This document shows, piece after piece, positions 37,009-45,891 of a stretch of DNA of 64,000 bases. The first letter of the stretch is position 1, and the number at the start of each line of letters is the position of its first letter. This DNA is from Clostridium vincentii (GTDB lineage: Bacteria > Bacillota > Clostridia > Clostridiales > Clostridiaceae): positions 94,747-158,746 of the forward strand of contig NZ_PVXQ01000003.1 in the NCBI RefSeq assembly GCF_002995745.1, given 5' to 3'. The notes below the pieces were generated by a model. The model was not told where the DNA came from, searched no databases, and saw only the letters and a list, made by a program, of their open reading frames with translations. Made by a program: the position numbers and the translations under genes.

Positions 37009-37920
37009 ATGTTTGGTAATTTATTTGATAAACTAAAAGCCGGATTATCAAAGACTAGAGATGGTCTAACAGACAAAATAAATGAAGCTCTTAAGCTTGC
37101 AGTTACTATAGATGAAGATTTATATGAGGAAATTGAGGAAATACTTATAACATCAGATATAGGTATGGACACAACAATGGAAATAATAGAAAGACTTAGA
37201 AATAAAATTAGAAAAGAAAAAATTAATGATACTAATCAGGTTATTCCCACTTTGAAAAAGGTGATAAAAGAAATAATGCTACAGGGAACAGATGACGATA
37301 GTAAAGGCATTGACAAGAAAGTTATGCTAGTTATTGGTGTTAATGGAGTTGGTAAAACAACCTCTATAGGAAAATTAGCTGCTAAAAAAAAGGCTGAGGG
37401 TAAAAAAGTCTTATTAGTTGCTGCTGACACCTTTCGTGCTGCAGCCATTGAGCAACTTGAAATATGGAGCAATAGAGCTGGTGTTGATATGATAAGGCAT
37501 GAAGAAGGCTCAGACCCTGCTGCAGTTGTATTTGATGGAATTCAAGCTGCTAAGGCTAGAAAAATAGACTTGCTTATATGTGATACTGCAGGAAGACTTC
37601 ATAATAAGAAAAATCTTATGAATGAATTATCAAAGATTAATAGGATAATTGATAGGGGTTTCGGTGAAGAGAATAAAGAGATTCTATTAGTTTTAGATGG
37701 AACAACGGGTCAAAATGCTGTAATTCAAGCAAGACAATTTATGGAGGTATGTCCTATAGATGGGATTATACTTACAAAATTAGATGGAACTGCTAAGGGC
37801 GGAGTAGTAATATCTATTAAGAATAGTTTAAACATACCAGTTAGATATATTGGTGTAGGTGAAGGCGTGGATGATTTACAAGAATTTGATGCGGAAAGCT
37901 TTGCAGAGGCATTGTTTTAA
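37009..37920 (+). CDS. ftsY: Signal recognition particle receptor FtsY
   Basis: SRP-receptor GTPase that docks ribosome-SRP complexes at the membrane. The helical N domain (about 1-95) is followed by the G domain: [10 protein letters not shown] (about 109), [35 protein letters not shown] and GVGEGVDDL. The 303 residues lack the acidic N-terminal extension of the E. coli protein, normal for Firmicutes. Strong AAGGAGG site. Its partner ffh is 430 bases downstream. Confidence 0.97.
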   Translation: MFGNLFDKLKAGLSKTRDGLTDKINEALKLAVTIDEDLYEEIEEILITSDIGMDTTMEIIERLRNKIRKEKINDTNQVIPTLKKVIKEIMLQGTDDDSKGIDKKVMLVIGVNGVGKTTSIGKLAAKKKAEGKKVLLVAADTFRAAAIEQLEIWSNRAGVDMIRHEEGSDPAAVVFDGIQAAKARKIDLLICDTAGRLHNKKNLMNELSKINRIIDRGFGEENKEILLVLDGTTGQNAVIQARQFMEVCPIDGIILTKLDGTAKGGVVISIKNSLNIPVRYIGVGEGVDDLQEFDAESFAEALF

Positions 37921-37948
37921 AATTTATTAAGGTGTTAAGTAAAATTAC

Positions 37949-37977
37949 TTGACACTATAAAGTAAATCTGATATTAT
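37949..37977 (+). promoter_or_regulatory. SigA promoter of ylxM-ffh-rpsP
   Basis: TTGACA, 17-base spacer, TATTAT, 25 bases before the ylxM start, in the ftsY-ylxM gap. Confidence 0.7.
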
Positions 37978-38002
37978 ATTTTTTGTAGGTAAGGTGATTA
38001 TT

Positions 38003-38332
38003 ATGGAAGATAGGGTTGAGATTTCACTATTAATGGATTTGTATAATCCGTTATTAACTGAGAAACAGTGTAACATTATGGATTTGTATTATAATGAGGA
38101 TTTATCCTTGGCTGAAATTGCTGAACTTAACAAAACAAGCCGTCAAGCCATCCATGATTTAATAAAAAGATGTTACAAATTACTTACATCCTATGAAAGT
38201 AAGCTTAACTTACTTCAAAAGAGTATAAATCGTGAAAGTAAAATTGTAGATATTTTAAATAACTTAAAAGTTAAATATTCAATTAATGATGAAGAGTATG
38301 AAGAATTTAAGAACAAATTAGAGAATCTATAA
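38003..38332 (+). CDS. ylxM: YlxM family helix-turn-helix protein
   Basis: 109-residue protein with a sigma-70 region-4-like helix-turn-helix (LTEKQCNIMDLYYNEDLS, then LAEIAELNKTSRQAIHDLI). It is always encoded with ffh and thought to modulate the SRP pathway. The ATG at 38003 is preferred over a GTG at 37994 that overlaps the TAAGGTG ribosome site. ffh starts 19 bases later. Confidence 0.92.
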   Translation: MEDRVEISLLMDLYNPLLTEKQCNIMDLYYNEDLSLAEIAELNKTSRQAIHDLIKRCYKLLTSYESKLNLLQKSINRESKIVDILNNLKVKYSINDEEYEEFKNKLENL

Positions 38333-38351
38333 TAAGTATAGGAGGTTTAAT

Positions 38352-39707
38352 ATGGCTTTTGAAGGATTAGCAGAAAAACTTCAAGCTACCTTGAAGAAAT
38401 TAAAAGGTAAAGGGAAGTTAAACGAAAAAGATATTAAAGAAGCTATGAGAGAAGTAAAGCTTGCTTTGTTAGAAGCCGATGTCAACTATAAGGTTGTAAA
38501 GAACTTTGTTTCTAATGTAAGTACTAAATGTGTTGGAGAAGAAGTATTACAAAGTTTAACTCCAGGGCAACAAGTAGTTAAGATAGTTAACGAAGAACTT
38601 ACAAATCTTATGGGTGGAAGTCAAAGTAAACTAAATTACGCAAGCACAGGGCCGACTGTTATTATGCTAGTAGGACTTCAAGGTGCAGGTAAGACTACAA
38701 TGTGTGGTAAGCTTGCTCTAGAACTTAGAAAGAATAATAAAAAGCCGCTACTTGTTGCATGCGATATTTATAGACCAGCAGCTATTAAACAGTTACAAGT
38801 TGTTGGAAACCAAATAGATATTCCAGTATTTTCTATGGGAGATAAAATTTCTCCAGTAGATATAGCAAAAGCTGCTATAAAACAAGGAAGAGAAGATGGT
38901 AATAATGTTATTATTATCGATACTGCTGGTAGGCTTCACATTGATGAGGAACTTATGCAGGAACTTAAAGATGTTAAGGAAGCAATAACTCCAGAGGAAA
39001 TATTGTTGGTAGTTGATTCAATGACTGGTCAAGATGCGGTAAATGTTGCTGAAAGCTTTAATAATCAGCTTGATATAACAGGTGTAATCTTAACTAAACT
39101 TGATGGAGATACTAGAGGTGGTGCTGCACTATCAATTAGAAGCATTGCTGAAAAGCCAATAAAATTTGTAGGTGTTGGAGAGAAAATGAGTGACTTTGAG
39201 GTGTTCTATCCTGATAGGATGGCTTCAAGAATTTTAGGTATGGGAGATGTTTTATCTTTAATTGAAAAGGCTCAAGAATCTATTGATGAAAAAGAAGCTG
39301 GAGACTTAGCAAAAAAGATGATGAGTTCAGAACTGAATTTTGAGGACTATCTAACAGCAATGGAACAGATGAAGAAACTTGGACCTCTTGATAAACTTTT
39401 AGAGATGGTTCCAGGGCTTGATTCAAAGCAATTAGGTCAAGTTGACCTAGGGAAAAGTGAAAAGCAAATGTCAGGTGCTGAAGCTATTATTCACTCTATG
39501 ACAATAAAGGAAAGACGTAATCCAACTCTAGTAATAGGCTCATCTTCAAGAAAGAAGAGAATAGCGCTAGGGTCAGGAACAACAATACAAGAAATCAATA
39601 AACTCATTAAAGGCTACGAGATGATGAAAAAGCAAATGAAGCAAATGAAATCATTGACTAAGAAGTCTAAAAAGGGAATGCTTGGTAAGATGCCTTTTAT
39701 GAGTTAA
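38352..39707 (+). CDS. ffh: Signal recognition particle protein Ffh
   Basis: SRP54 GTPase that binds signal sequences and 4.5S/SRP RNA. Domains in 451 residues: N (about 1-90), G with GLQGAGKTTMCGKLA (about 108), CDIYRPAAIKQL, DTAGRLHIDEELM and TKLDGDTRGG, then the methionine-rich M domain (about 300-451) with SMTIKERRNP and IALGSGTTIQEINKL. The C-terminus is rich in Met and Lys. No SRP RNA gene was recognised nearby. Confidence 0.97.
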   Translation: MAFEGLAEKLQATLKKLKGKGKLNEKDIKEAMREVKLALLEADVNYKVVKNFVSNVSTKCVGEEVLQSLTPGQQVVKIVNEELTNLMGGSQSKLNYASTGPTVIMLVGLQGAGKTTMCGKLALELRKNNKKPLLVACDIYRPAAIKQLQVVGNQIDIPVFSMGDKISPVDIAKAAIKQGREDGNNVIIIDTAGRLHIDEELMQELKDVKEAITPEEILLVVDSMTGQDAVNVAESFNNQLDITGVILTKLDGDTRGGAALSIRSIAEKPIKFVGVGEKMSDFEVFYPDRMASRILGMGDVLSLIEKAQESIDEKEAGDLAKKMMSSELNFEDYLTAMEQMKKLGPLDKLLEMVPGLDSKQLGQVDLGKSEKQMSGAEAIIHSMTIKERRNPTLVIGSSSRKKRIALGSGTTIQEINKLIKGYEMMKKQMKQMKSLTKKSKKGMLGKMPFMS

Positions 39708-39741
39708 ATAGATAATAAACCTTTAAGGGGGTGAAAATATA

Positions 39742-39987
39742 ATGGCAGTTAAAATAAGATTAAGAAGAATGGGTGCTCACAAAAATCCTTTTTATAGAAT
39801 AGTAGTTGCTGATTCAAGAAGTCCAAGAGACGGAAGATTCATCGAAGAAATAGGATACTATAACCCAATAGCTACACCAATGGAACTTAAAGTAGATGAA
39901 GCAAAAGCTACTGAATGGTTAGGTAAGGGTGCACAAGCTACAGATGTAGTTAAGAGATTATTAAAGCAAGTAGGCCTTAACAAGTAA
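39742..39987 (+). CDS. rpsP: 30S ribosomal protein S16
   Basis: 81-residue small-subunit protein with the family start [41 protein letters not shown] and the tail ending [21 protein letters not shown] precedes the ATG. It heads the rpsP-khpA-rimM-trmD-rplS ribosome-assembly group. Confidence 0.98.
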   Translation: MAVKIRLRRMGAHKNPFYRIVVADSRSPRDGRFIEEIGYYNPIATPMELKVDEAKATEWLGKGAQATDVVKRLLKQVGLNK

Positions 39988-39992
39988 TTTTT

Positions 39993-40036
39993 GGAGGTGA
40001 TTTCTGCAAGGATTGTATAGTTCTTGCAGGTCTTAT
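39993..40036 (+). promoter_or_regulatory. Shine-Dalgarno separated from the khpA start by a hairpin
   Basis: GGAGGTGAT (39993-40001) is a near-perfect ribosome site but lies 35 bases from the khpA ATG. CTGCAAG (40004-40010) and CTTGCAG (40023-40029) are exact complements with a 12-base loop. Folding leaves 9 bases between site and ATG. Alternatively the hairpin masks a weak AGG (40028-40030) near the ATG. Confidence 0.55.
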
Positions 40037-40264
40037 ATGAAAGAATTAGTTGAAATCATAGCTAAAGCCCTAGTAGATCATCCTGAAGATGTGGAAGTTA
40101 ATGAAGTTGTAACTGAACAATCAATTACCCTTCAGCTTAAGGTTGCATCTGACGATATGGGTAAGGTTATTGGAAAACAGGGGAGAACAGCGAAAGCTAT
40201 TAGAACCGTAGTAAAGGCTGCATCAGTTAAGGAAGAAAAAAAGATATTAGTAGAAATAATCTAA
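40037..40264 (+). CDS. khpA: KH-domain RNA-binding protein KhpA (YlqC)
   Basis: Small KH-domain protein (75 residues) that acts with KhpB/Jag in RNA binding and cell-wall control. Seen are MKELVEIIAKALVDHPEDV and the KH GxxG loop in MGKVIGKQGRTAKAIRTVV. The ATG at 40037 matches the conserved start; the frame can be extended to a TTG at 40013, but this lies inside the leader hairpin. rimM follows after a terminator-like hairpin. Confidence 0.94.
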   Translation: MKELVEIIAKALVDHPEDVEVNEVVTEQSITLQLKVASDDMGKVIGKQGRTAKAIRTVVKAASVKEEKKILVEII

Positions 40265-40268
40265 AATT

Positions 40269-40296
40269 AAGAGTTAGGTATATCCTAACTCTTTTT
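40269..40296 (+). terminator. Intrinsic terminator/attenuator between khpA and rimM
   Basis: AAGAGTTAGG TATAT CCTAACTCTT then TTT, 4 bases after the khpA stop. Confidence 0.8.
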
Positions 40297-40323
40297 GTAC
40301 ATTTAAAAGAATGAGGTGAGATT

Positions 40324-40821
40324 ATGAGTGAACTTTTTAAAGTAGGGCAAATTGTTAATACACATGGAATTAAAGGTGAGGTTAAGGTGATGTCTTTAAC
40401 TAGCAATCCTGAAAATTTTAAAAGATATAAATGTGTATTAGTTGAAGATAAATGGATGAATATATTAGGTGTGAAATTTCAAAAGGATAGGGTTATTCTT
40501 AAACTTGAAGGTATAGAAGATATGAATCAAGCTGAAACCTATAAGCAAAAGTATATTAGTGTTCAAAGGGACAAAGAACCTGAACTTGAGGCTGATACCT
40601 TTTATGTTACAGATTTAATAGGTTGCACAGTATATGATACTGAAGATGTTAATTTAGGTTTGGTTTTTGATGTGTTAGAAACTAAAAATAATGATGTTTA
40701 TTGGATTAAAGAACCTAAAGAATTATTAATACCTGTTCTTAGGGATATAGTATTAGATGTAGTTATAGCAGAAAAAAGAATTCTAATTAAACCAGTAAGG
40801 GAATGGCAGGATGAAGATTAG
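40324..40821 (+). CDS. rimM: Ribosome maturation factor RimM
   Basis: Binds S19 and assists 30S head assembly. In 165 residues: N-terminal RimM barrel ([18 protein letters not shown]) and C-terminal PRC-like barrel ([13 protein letters not shown], then [14 protein letters not shown]). GAGGTGAG before the ATG. It overlaps trmD by 11 bases, the usual rimM-trmD coupling. Confidence 0.96.
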   Translation: MSELFKVGQIVNTHGIKGEVKVMSLTSNPENFKRYKCVLVEDKWMNILGVKFQKDRVILKLEGIEDMNQAETYKQKYISVQRDKEPELEADTFYVTDLIGCTVYDTEDVNLGLVFDVLETKNNDVYWIKEPKELLIPVLRDIVLDVVIAEKRILIKPVREWQDED

Positions 40822-41527
40822 TATTTTAACTCTTTTTCCTGATATGTTTTCTATATTTAACAACTCAATTATAGGAAGAGCAAGAGAAAATGAGCTTGTT
40901 AAAATAGAATGTATAAATATACGTGACTATACTTTAAGCAAACACAAAAAGGTAGATGATTCTCCTTATGGTGGTGGCGCTGGAATGGTTATGGGGCCAC
41001 AACCTATAGTGGATTCTATTAAGGCCTCAAAAATACATAACAAAGGTAAAGTTATTTTTCTAGGCCCTAGAGGTGAGACATTTAATCAGAAAATGGCAAG
41101 TGAACTTTCAAAGGAAAAAGAATTGATTTTTTTATGTGGCCATTATGAAGGCATAGACGAGAGGGTGTATGGACATATTGATATGGAGATATCCCTAGGA
41201 GACTTTATTGTCACCGGTGGTGAAATGGCAGCTATTCCGGTTATAGATTCTATTTTACGACTAGTACCTGGCGTTCTTGGTAAGGAAGAGAGCTTTATGG
41301 AGGAATCCTATTCTGAAGGTCTATTAGAATATCCTCAATATACTAGGCCCGAAGAATACGAAGGCCATAAGGTTCCTCAAATACTTTTATCGGGACACCA
41401 TGAAAATATTAGAAAATGGAGAAGGAAGAAATCTCTTTTAATTACGAAAGAAAGACGACACGATCTTTATAAGAAAATTGTTCTTTCTAAGGAAGATTTA
41501 AAGATACTTAATGATGAAAAATTGTAA
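40811..41527 (+). CDS. trmD: tRNA (guanine37-N1) methyltransferase TrmD
   Basis: SPOUT-class enzyme that makes m1G37, preventing +1 frameshifts. Seen in 238 residues are [30 protein letters not shown], the trefoil-knot segments [13 protein letters not shown] and [12 protein letters not shown], and the C-terminal HYEN-like [15 protein letters not shown]. Starts inside rimM. Confidence 0.97.
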   Translation: MKISILTLFPDMFSIFNNSIIGRARENELVKIECINIRDYTLSKHKKVDDSPYGGGAGMVMGPQPIVDSIKASKIHNKGKVIFLGPRGETFNQKMASELSKEKELIFLCGHYEGIDERVYGHIDMEISLGDFIVTGGEMAAIPVIDSILRLVPGVLGKEESFMEESYSEGLLEYPQYTRPEEYEGHKVPQILLSGHHENIRKWRRKKSLLITKERRHDLYKKIVLSKEDLKILNDEKL

Positions 41528-41534
41528 AATATTC

Positions 41535-41563
41535 TTGCATTAAGGGATTTCCTATGATAAAAT
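41535..41563 (+). promoter_or_regulatory. Probable SigA promoter of rplS
   Basis: TTGCAT, 17-base spacer, TAAAAT with extended -10 TGA, shortly after the trmD stop. It leaves a leader of about 75-80 bases before the rplS start. Confidence 0.6.
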
Positions 41564-41646
41564 AAAATTTGTGCTAGTACTGGCGATCCTCTACTGAACA
41601 AGGCTTTGGTATGAACGTCAAAATTATTTTTAAGGAGGACTACACG

Positions 41647-41994
41647 ATGAATGAAATTATAAGAGCTATAGAGCAAGAACAAATAAGAACTGATCTACCT
41701 AGTTTTAACGTTGGAGACACTGTAAAAGTATACGTTAAAATTAAAGAAGGTGCTAGAGAAAGAGTTCAAATGTTCGAGGGTACTGTTATTAAGAAGCAAA
41801 ATGGTGGTTGTAGAGAAACTTTCACTGTAAGAAGAATTGCTCTTGGTACAGCAGTTGAAAGAACATTCCCAATACATGCTCCAATTATCGAAAAGATAGA
41901 AATATCTAGAAAAGGTAGAGTAAGAAGAGCTCACTTAGGATACTTAAGAGCAAGAGTAGGTAAGGCAGCTAAGGTTAGAGAATTATTAAGATAA
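41647..41994 (+). CDS. rplS: 50S ribosomal protein L19
   Basis: 115-residue large-subunit protein at the subunit interface. Family parts are [30 protein letters not shown] and the C-terminal [17 protein letters not shown]. The ATG at 41647 with AAGGAGG matches homologues; an in-frame ATG 12 codons upstream (41611) has only AAGG before it. The leader (about 41570-41646) may be an autoregulatory L19 leader as in other Firmicutes, but I could not confirm a fold. Confidence 0.96.
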   Translation: MNEIIRAIEQEQIRTDLPSFNVGDTVKVYVKIKEGARERVQMFEGTVIKKQNGGCRETFTVRRIALGTAVERTFPIHAPIIEKIEISRKGRVRRAHLGYLRARVGKAAKVRELLR

Positions 41995-42010
41995 TACTTT
42001 AACAGAACTT

Positions 42011-42037
42011 GAGGACTTCTTTGAAGTCCTCTTTTTT
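42011..42037 (+). terminator. Intrinsic terminator after rplS
   Basis: GAGGACTTC TTT GAAGTCCTC followed by six T. Confidence 0.92.
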
Positions 42038-42063
42038 ATTATAAAAATTTAGGAGGAACAACA

Positions 42064-43020
42064 ATGGCTATTAATTGGTTTCCAGGCCATATGAAAAAAA
42101 CCCAAAGAGAAATTAAAGAAAATTTAAAGTTAGTTGACGCAATTATTGAAGTTAGAGATGCAAGAATACCAAGCAGTTCAGCTAACCCTGATATAGAAAA
42201 ATTAGTTGAAGATAAACCAAGGATTATTCTCTTAAACAAAAGTGATTTAACTGAAAAAAAAGTTACAACTGAATGGATTAAATCATTGTCATTAAGCAAT
42301 GTAAAAGTGCTAGAAGTAAATTGTTTAACAGGAGTGGGGCTAAATGCTATAAAGCCGGCTTTGCTTGAACTATTGAAGGAAAAACATGATAGGTTGAGAA
42401 AAAAAGGACTAGTTAATATAACAACTCGGGCAATGGTTGTTGGGATACCTAATTGCGGTAAATCTACTTTCATTAATAAAATGGCTAGAAAAAGTATTGC
42501 TAAAACTGGTGATAGACCAGGTGTTACTAAGAGCAAGCAATGGATTAAAACCTCTATGGGAATTGAACTTTTAGATACGCCAGGGGTTTTGTGGCCAAGA
42601 TTTGAAGATGAAGAAACTGCCTTAAATTTAGCTTTTACAGGTGGAATTAAAGATGAAGTTATGGATATAGAAGAGCTTGCATATAAGCTTGTAGTAAGAC
42701 TTCAAACTTTTTATCCGGAAAAATTAATTGAAAGATATAAGCTTGATGAGGTTTTTGAAAATCCTATGGATATTCTTGATGCTATTGCAATAAAGAGAGG
42801 TTGTATAATGCGTGGGAAAGAGATAGATTATACAAGAATTGCAGTATTGCTTCTAGATGAATTTAGAGGTGGTAAGATAGGCAATATTACCTTGGAAAGA
42901 CCGAAAAAAGAAGAATGTAAAGAAGAGAAAGAAAAACATATAGAAGAACACATAGAAGAGAAAGAAGAACGTAAAGAAGAACATATAGAAGAGAAAGAAG
43001 AAAATAAAGAGGAGAATTAA
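42064..43020 (+). CDS. rbgA: Ribosome biogenesis GTPase RbgA (YlqF)
   Basis: Circularly permuted GTPase required for late 50S assembly. Motif order is G4 NKSDL, G1 GIPNCGKSTFINKM, G3 DTPGVLWP, with a C-terminal ANTAR-like RNA-binding region. The start is MAINWFPGHMKK. 318 residues; the last 35 or so are an unusual Glu/Lys/His tail with a duplicated 11-residue unit (42943-43008). rnhB begins 1 base after the stop. No signal peptidase gene separates rplS from rbgA, unlike in several relatives. Confidence 0.95.
   Translation: MAINWFPGHMKKTQREIKENLKLVDAIIEVRDARIPSSSANPDIEKLVEDKPRIILLNKSDLTEKKVTTEWIKSLSLSNVKVLEVNCLTGVGLNAIKPALLELLKEKHDRLRKKGLVNITTRAMVVGIPNCGKSTFINKMARKSIAKTGDRPGVTKSKQWIKTSMGIELLDTPGVLWPRFEDEETALNLAFTGGIKDEVMDIEELAYKLVVRLQTFYPEKLIERYKLDEVFENPMDILDAIAIKRGCIMRGKEIDYTRIAVLLLDEFRGGKIGNITLERPKKEECKEEKEKHIEEHIEEKEERKEEHIEEKEENKEEN
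42943..43008 (+). repeat. 33-base tandem duplication in the rbgA 3' end
   Basis: Two adjacent 33-base units encode EEHIEEKEERK and EEHIEEKEENK, differing at only a few bases. A partial copy (EKHI) precedes them. The repeat keeps the reading frame and makes the charged tail expandable. Confidence 0.8.
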
Positions 43021-43021
43021 A

Positions 43022-43840
43022 ATGGATTTATTTACGGAGGACATAGCTTTAAAAAGTCATAAAGCTATTAAGGATAGTGTAGATAATATAAGTTTAAATG
43101 AAGGATTAGATAATAATAAACTGAATGTTTTAATTAATATATTAAAAAATGATGGTAGAAAGAATGTTATAGCTCTTGGAACAAAACTCCAAAGAAGCAA
43201 GGATAAGATTATAAAGGAAATAGAACGGGTTAAAACTATGTATAACTTTGACAAATCCTTTGGAGACTATAAATATGTAGCAGGAGTTGATGAAGTAGGC
43301 AGAGGACCCCTTGCAGGACCTATAGTGGCTTGTGCTGTGATATTAGATATTAGTACCTTAGAAGAAGAACTGATTTTGGGTATTAATGATTCGAAAAAAG
43401 TTTCAGAGAAGAAAAGAGAAGAACTTTCTATAATTATTAAAGAGAAAGCATTGGCATATAATATTTCAGTATCTTCAAATGAAGAAATTGATAATAAGGG
43501 AATAGCATATTCTAATAATAAAATATTCCTTGAAGCTTGTAATTCTATGGCAATTATTCCGGAATTAGTTCTATCTGATGGTTATTTAGTTAAGGGAATT
43601 CAAATAGAAAATAAGGCTGTAATAAAAGGTGATACAAAAAGTGCTTGTATTGCTGCTGCATCTATAGTGGCTAAAGTATATAGAGATAATTTAATGAAGG
43701 AATATGCCAAACAATATCCTCAATATCATTTTGAAGATAATGTTGGCTATGGAACTAGCAAACATATTGAATGCTTAAAAAAATATGGACCCTGTTCCAT
43801 TCATAGAATGAGTTTTTTAACAAAAATATTACAATTTTAG
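43022..43840 (+). CDS. rnhB: Ribonuclease HII
   Basis: Removes ribonucleotides and RNA from RNA-DNA hybrids. Catalytic parts are GVDEVGRGPLAGP (Asp-Glu), LGINDSKKVSEKKR, and SACIAAASIVAKVYRD. The 272 residues include an N-terminal extension of about 80 residues before the catalytic core, as in Bacillus RNase HII. Followed by a terminator shared with the convergent yraN-type gene. Confidence 0.96.
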   Translation: MDLFTEDIALKSHKAIKDSVDNISLNEGLDNNKLNVLINILKNDGRKNVIALGTKLQRSKDKIIKEIERVKTMYNFDKSFGDYKYVAGVDEVGRGPLAGPIVACAVILDISTLEEELILGINDSKKVSEKKREELSIIIKEKALAYNISVSSNEEIDNKGIAYSNNKIFLEACNSMAIIPELVLSDGYLVKGIQIENKAVIKGDTKSACIAAASIVAKVYRDNLMKEYAKQYPQYHFEDNVGYGTSKHIECLKKYGPCSIHRMSFLTKILQF

Positions 43841-43867
43841 AAGTAGGCTTTTAGCTTACTTTTTTTT
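43841..43867 (+). terminator. Intrinsic terminator after rnhB
   Basis: AGTAGGC TTTTA GCTTACT with seven or more T. It reaches the stop codon of the convergent gene. Confidence 0.8.
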
Positions 43868-44231
43868 ATCTAAAGGCATCATTTATATGATTAATTTTAT
43901 AGCTGTCATCATGATAATTTAAACTAATCTCAATAACATCAAAACGAACATTGCAATTATATAAACTATGTTTATATATAAAGTAAGAAGCAATCAGCTT
44001 AATTGTATTTTGCTTTGAAAATGTCACTCCATCTAGGGGAATACCGTAAAGACGATTATATCTTGTTTTAACTTCAGTAAATACAATTATATCCTCTACT
44101 CTAGATACAATATCTATCTCACCTTTTTTTATTCTAAAATTATTCGTTAGGATAATATGTTTAATCTTTTTCAAGTAATCTGTTGCCAATTGTTCTCCAT
44201 AGTTTCCTATATTTTTGTTTTCACTATGCAT
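43866..44231 (-). CDS. YraN/UPF0102 family endonuclease-like protein
   Basis: 121-residue protein with a restriction-endonuclease-like core: GEIDIVSRVEDIIVFTEVKTR (GEIDxV...FxEVK catalytic pattern). Family members are often beside rnhB and comM/dprA and are presumed nucleases; function not proven. Homologues commonly start NxxxGxxGEQLAxDYL, matched here by NKNIGNYGEQLATDYLKK. Minus strand, GAGGTG before the ATG. Confidence 0.88.
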   Translation of the reverse strand: MHSENKNIGNYGEQLATDYLKKIKHIILTNNFRIKKGEIDIVSRVEDIIVFTEVKTRYNRLYGIPLDGVTFSKQNTIKLIASYFIYKHSLYNCNVRFDVIEISLNYHDDSYKINHINDAFR

Positions 44232-44348
44232 TTTATCACCTCAAAATCTAATATATTAAATTAATTCCCTAAAACCATAAAAATATTCTTCCATGATTAA
44301 GGTTTAATTATTAAAAGTGAGGGTAATAATCTAAAAGGGTGATAAAAT

Positions 44349-45875
44349 ATGGCAATAAAAATTTATAGTGCGACATATTCAGCAATGGAAGGCTTAATTG
44401 TTAACGTGGAAGTTGACATAACTAAAGGAATGCCTACTTTCACAATCGTAGGACTTCCTGATACTGCAGTTAAAGAATCAAAACAGAGAGTAAGATCAGC
44501 TATTATTAATAGTGGATTTGAATTTCCTATAGGAAGGATAACAATAAACTTAGCTCCTGCCGACATGAGGAAGATAGGATCTTTGTTGGATTTACCTATA
44601 GCACTTGGAATACTAATGGAAACTAAGCAGATGAGACAAAGAGATCTGACGGATTATATAGTTTTTGGTGAACTCTCCTTGTCAGGAGAAATAAAAGGTG
44701 TTAGAGGAACTCTTCCTATTATAATAGGTGGGTTAGAAAAATCCTTTAAAAAATATATATTTCCTTATGAAAATGTTAATGAATGTATATACAGCCATAA
44801 TACATTACATTTTCCCTTTAATAAATTAAAGGAGGCAGTTTCATTTATTAATTTTGAAGATGTACTACCTTATGAAGAGGAAGATTTAAGGAAAGAAATA
44901 GATAATGAATTTTTAGACTTTTCTCAGATAGTAGGGCAAGAAAATTCGAAAAGAGCTATGGAAATAGCAGCAGCTGGAAACCACAATATTATACTTTATG
45001 GTAGCACTGGAGTTGGGAAGACTATGCTTGCAAAGGCTTTGCCATCTATTCTTCCGTCATTAACACCGGAGGAGGAATTAGAAGTTGCAAAAGTATATAG
45101 TATTTCAGGACTATTACAAGAACAAAATAGGGTAAAGCGTCCATTTAGAACACCTCATCATACTGCTACAAGATGTTCTATTGTAGGTGGGGGACGAGGT
45201 GTAAGGGCTGGAGAGGTGACTCTGGCACACAAAGGAGTTTTGTTTTTTGATGAGTTATTAGAGTTTAGTCGTGAAGTCCTGGAGGTTCTTCGTGAACCAC
45301 TTGAAGATGGTTTCATACATATTAATAGATTATATAACAACTATAAGCTCCCATCAGACTTTTTATTTGTAGGATCTTTTAATTTGTGCCCTTGTGGAAA
45401 AAGTAGCTTGGATTCAATGGAAGATATAAGCTGTACTTGTACTGAAATGCAAAGGACTAGGTACCTTAATAGGTTATCTAAAGCCCTTAAAGATAGAATA
45501 GATATATACGCATATGTGCCAAGGGTGGAATATAAGGATATTAAAGATATTAAAAATGAATACAATTCCAACAAGATGAGGGAGAGAGTTACTAATGCTA
45601 GAGAATCTCAAAGAGTTAGATTAAATGGAAGTAAGTATTATTACAATTCACAGATAAAGGGAAGAGACATTTATGAGCTTTGTAGAATTAGTAGATCTGT
45701 TGAGAAAATATTAGAGCAATATTTTAATAGTAGTAAACCCTCTTTACGGGCTTATGGAAAAGTTATAAAACTAGGTAGAACTATAGCTGATATAGAAGGG
45801 TTTAAAGATATTACTGAAGGTAATATAATTGAAGCTATGGGATTTAGAAAAGATTATAATGGAGAAATCCTATGA
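44349..45875 (+). CDS. comM: Mg-chelatase-like AAA+ protein ComM (YifB)
   Basis: AAA+ branch-migration helicase linked to natural transformation. In 508 residues: N-terminal Lon-protease-like fold (about 1-165), AAA+ domain with Walker A GSTGVGKTMLAKALP and Walker B GVLFFDELLEF, and the C-terminal Mg_chelatase_C domain (SLRAYGKVIKLGRTIADIEG). GGGTG before the ATG. dprA begins 16 bases after the stop, supporting a DNA-uptake role. Confidence 0.95.
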   Translation: MAIKIYSATYSAMEGLIVNVEVDITKGMPTFTIVGLPDTAVKESKQRVRSAIINSGFEFPIGRITINLAPADMRKIGSLLDLPIALGILMETKQMRQRDLTDYIVFGELSLSGEIKGVRGTLPIIIGGLEKSFKKYIFPYENVNECIYSHNTLHFPFNKLKEAVSFINFEDVLPYEEEDLRKEIDNEFLDFSQIVGQENSKRAMEIAAAGNHNIILYGSTGVGKTMLAKALPSILPSLTPEEELEVAKVYSISGLLQEQNRVKRPFRTPHHTATRCSIVGGGRGVRAGEVTLAHKGVLFFDELLEFSREVLEVLREPLEDGFIHINRLYNNYKLPSDFLFVGSFNLCPCGKSSLDSMEDISCTCTEMQRTRYLNRLSKALKDRIDIYAYVPRVEYKDIKDIKNEYNSNKMRERVTNARESQRVRLNGSKYYYNSQIKGRDIYELCRISRSVEKILEQYFNSSKPSLRAYGKVIKLGRTIADIEGFKDITEGNIIEAMGFRKDYNGEIL

Positions 45876-45891
45876 AAGGTGTAGACGTTTT

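Noticed and set aside
42039..42536. Minus-strand frame of about 165 codons across rbgA.
   Set aside because: Antisense to the conserved GTPase motifs of rbgA; composition is the mirror of coding sequence, not a gene.
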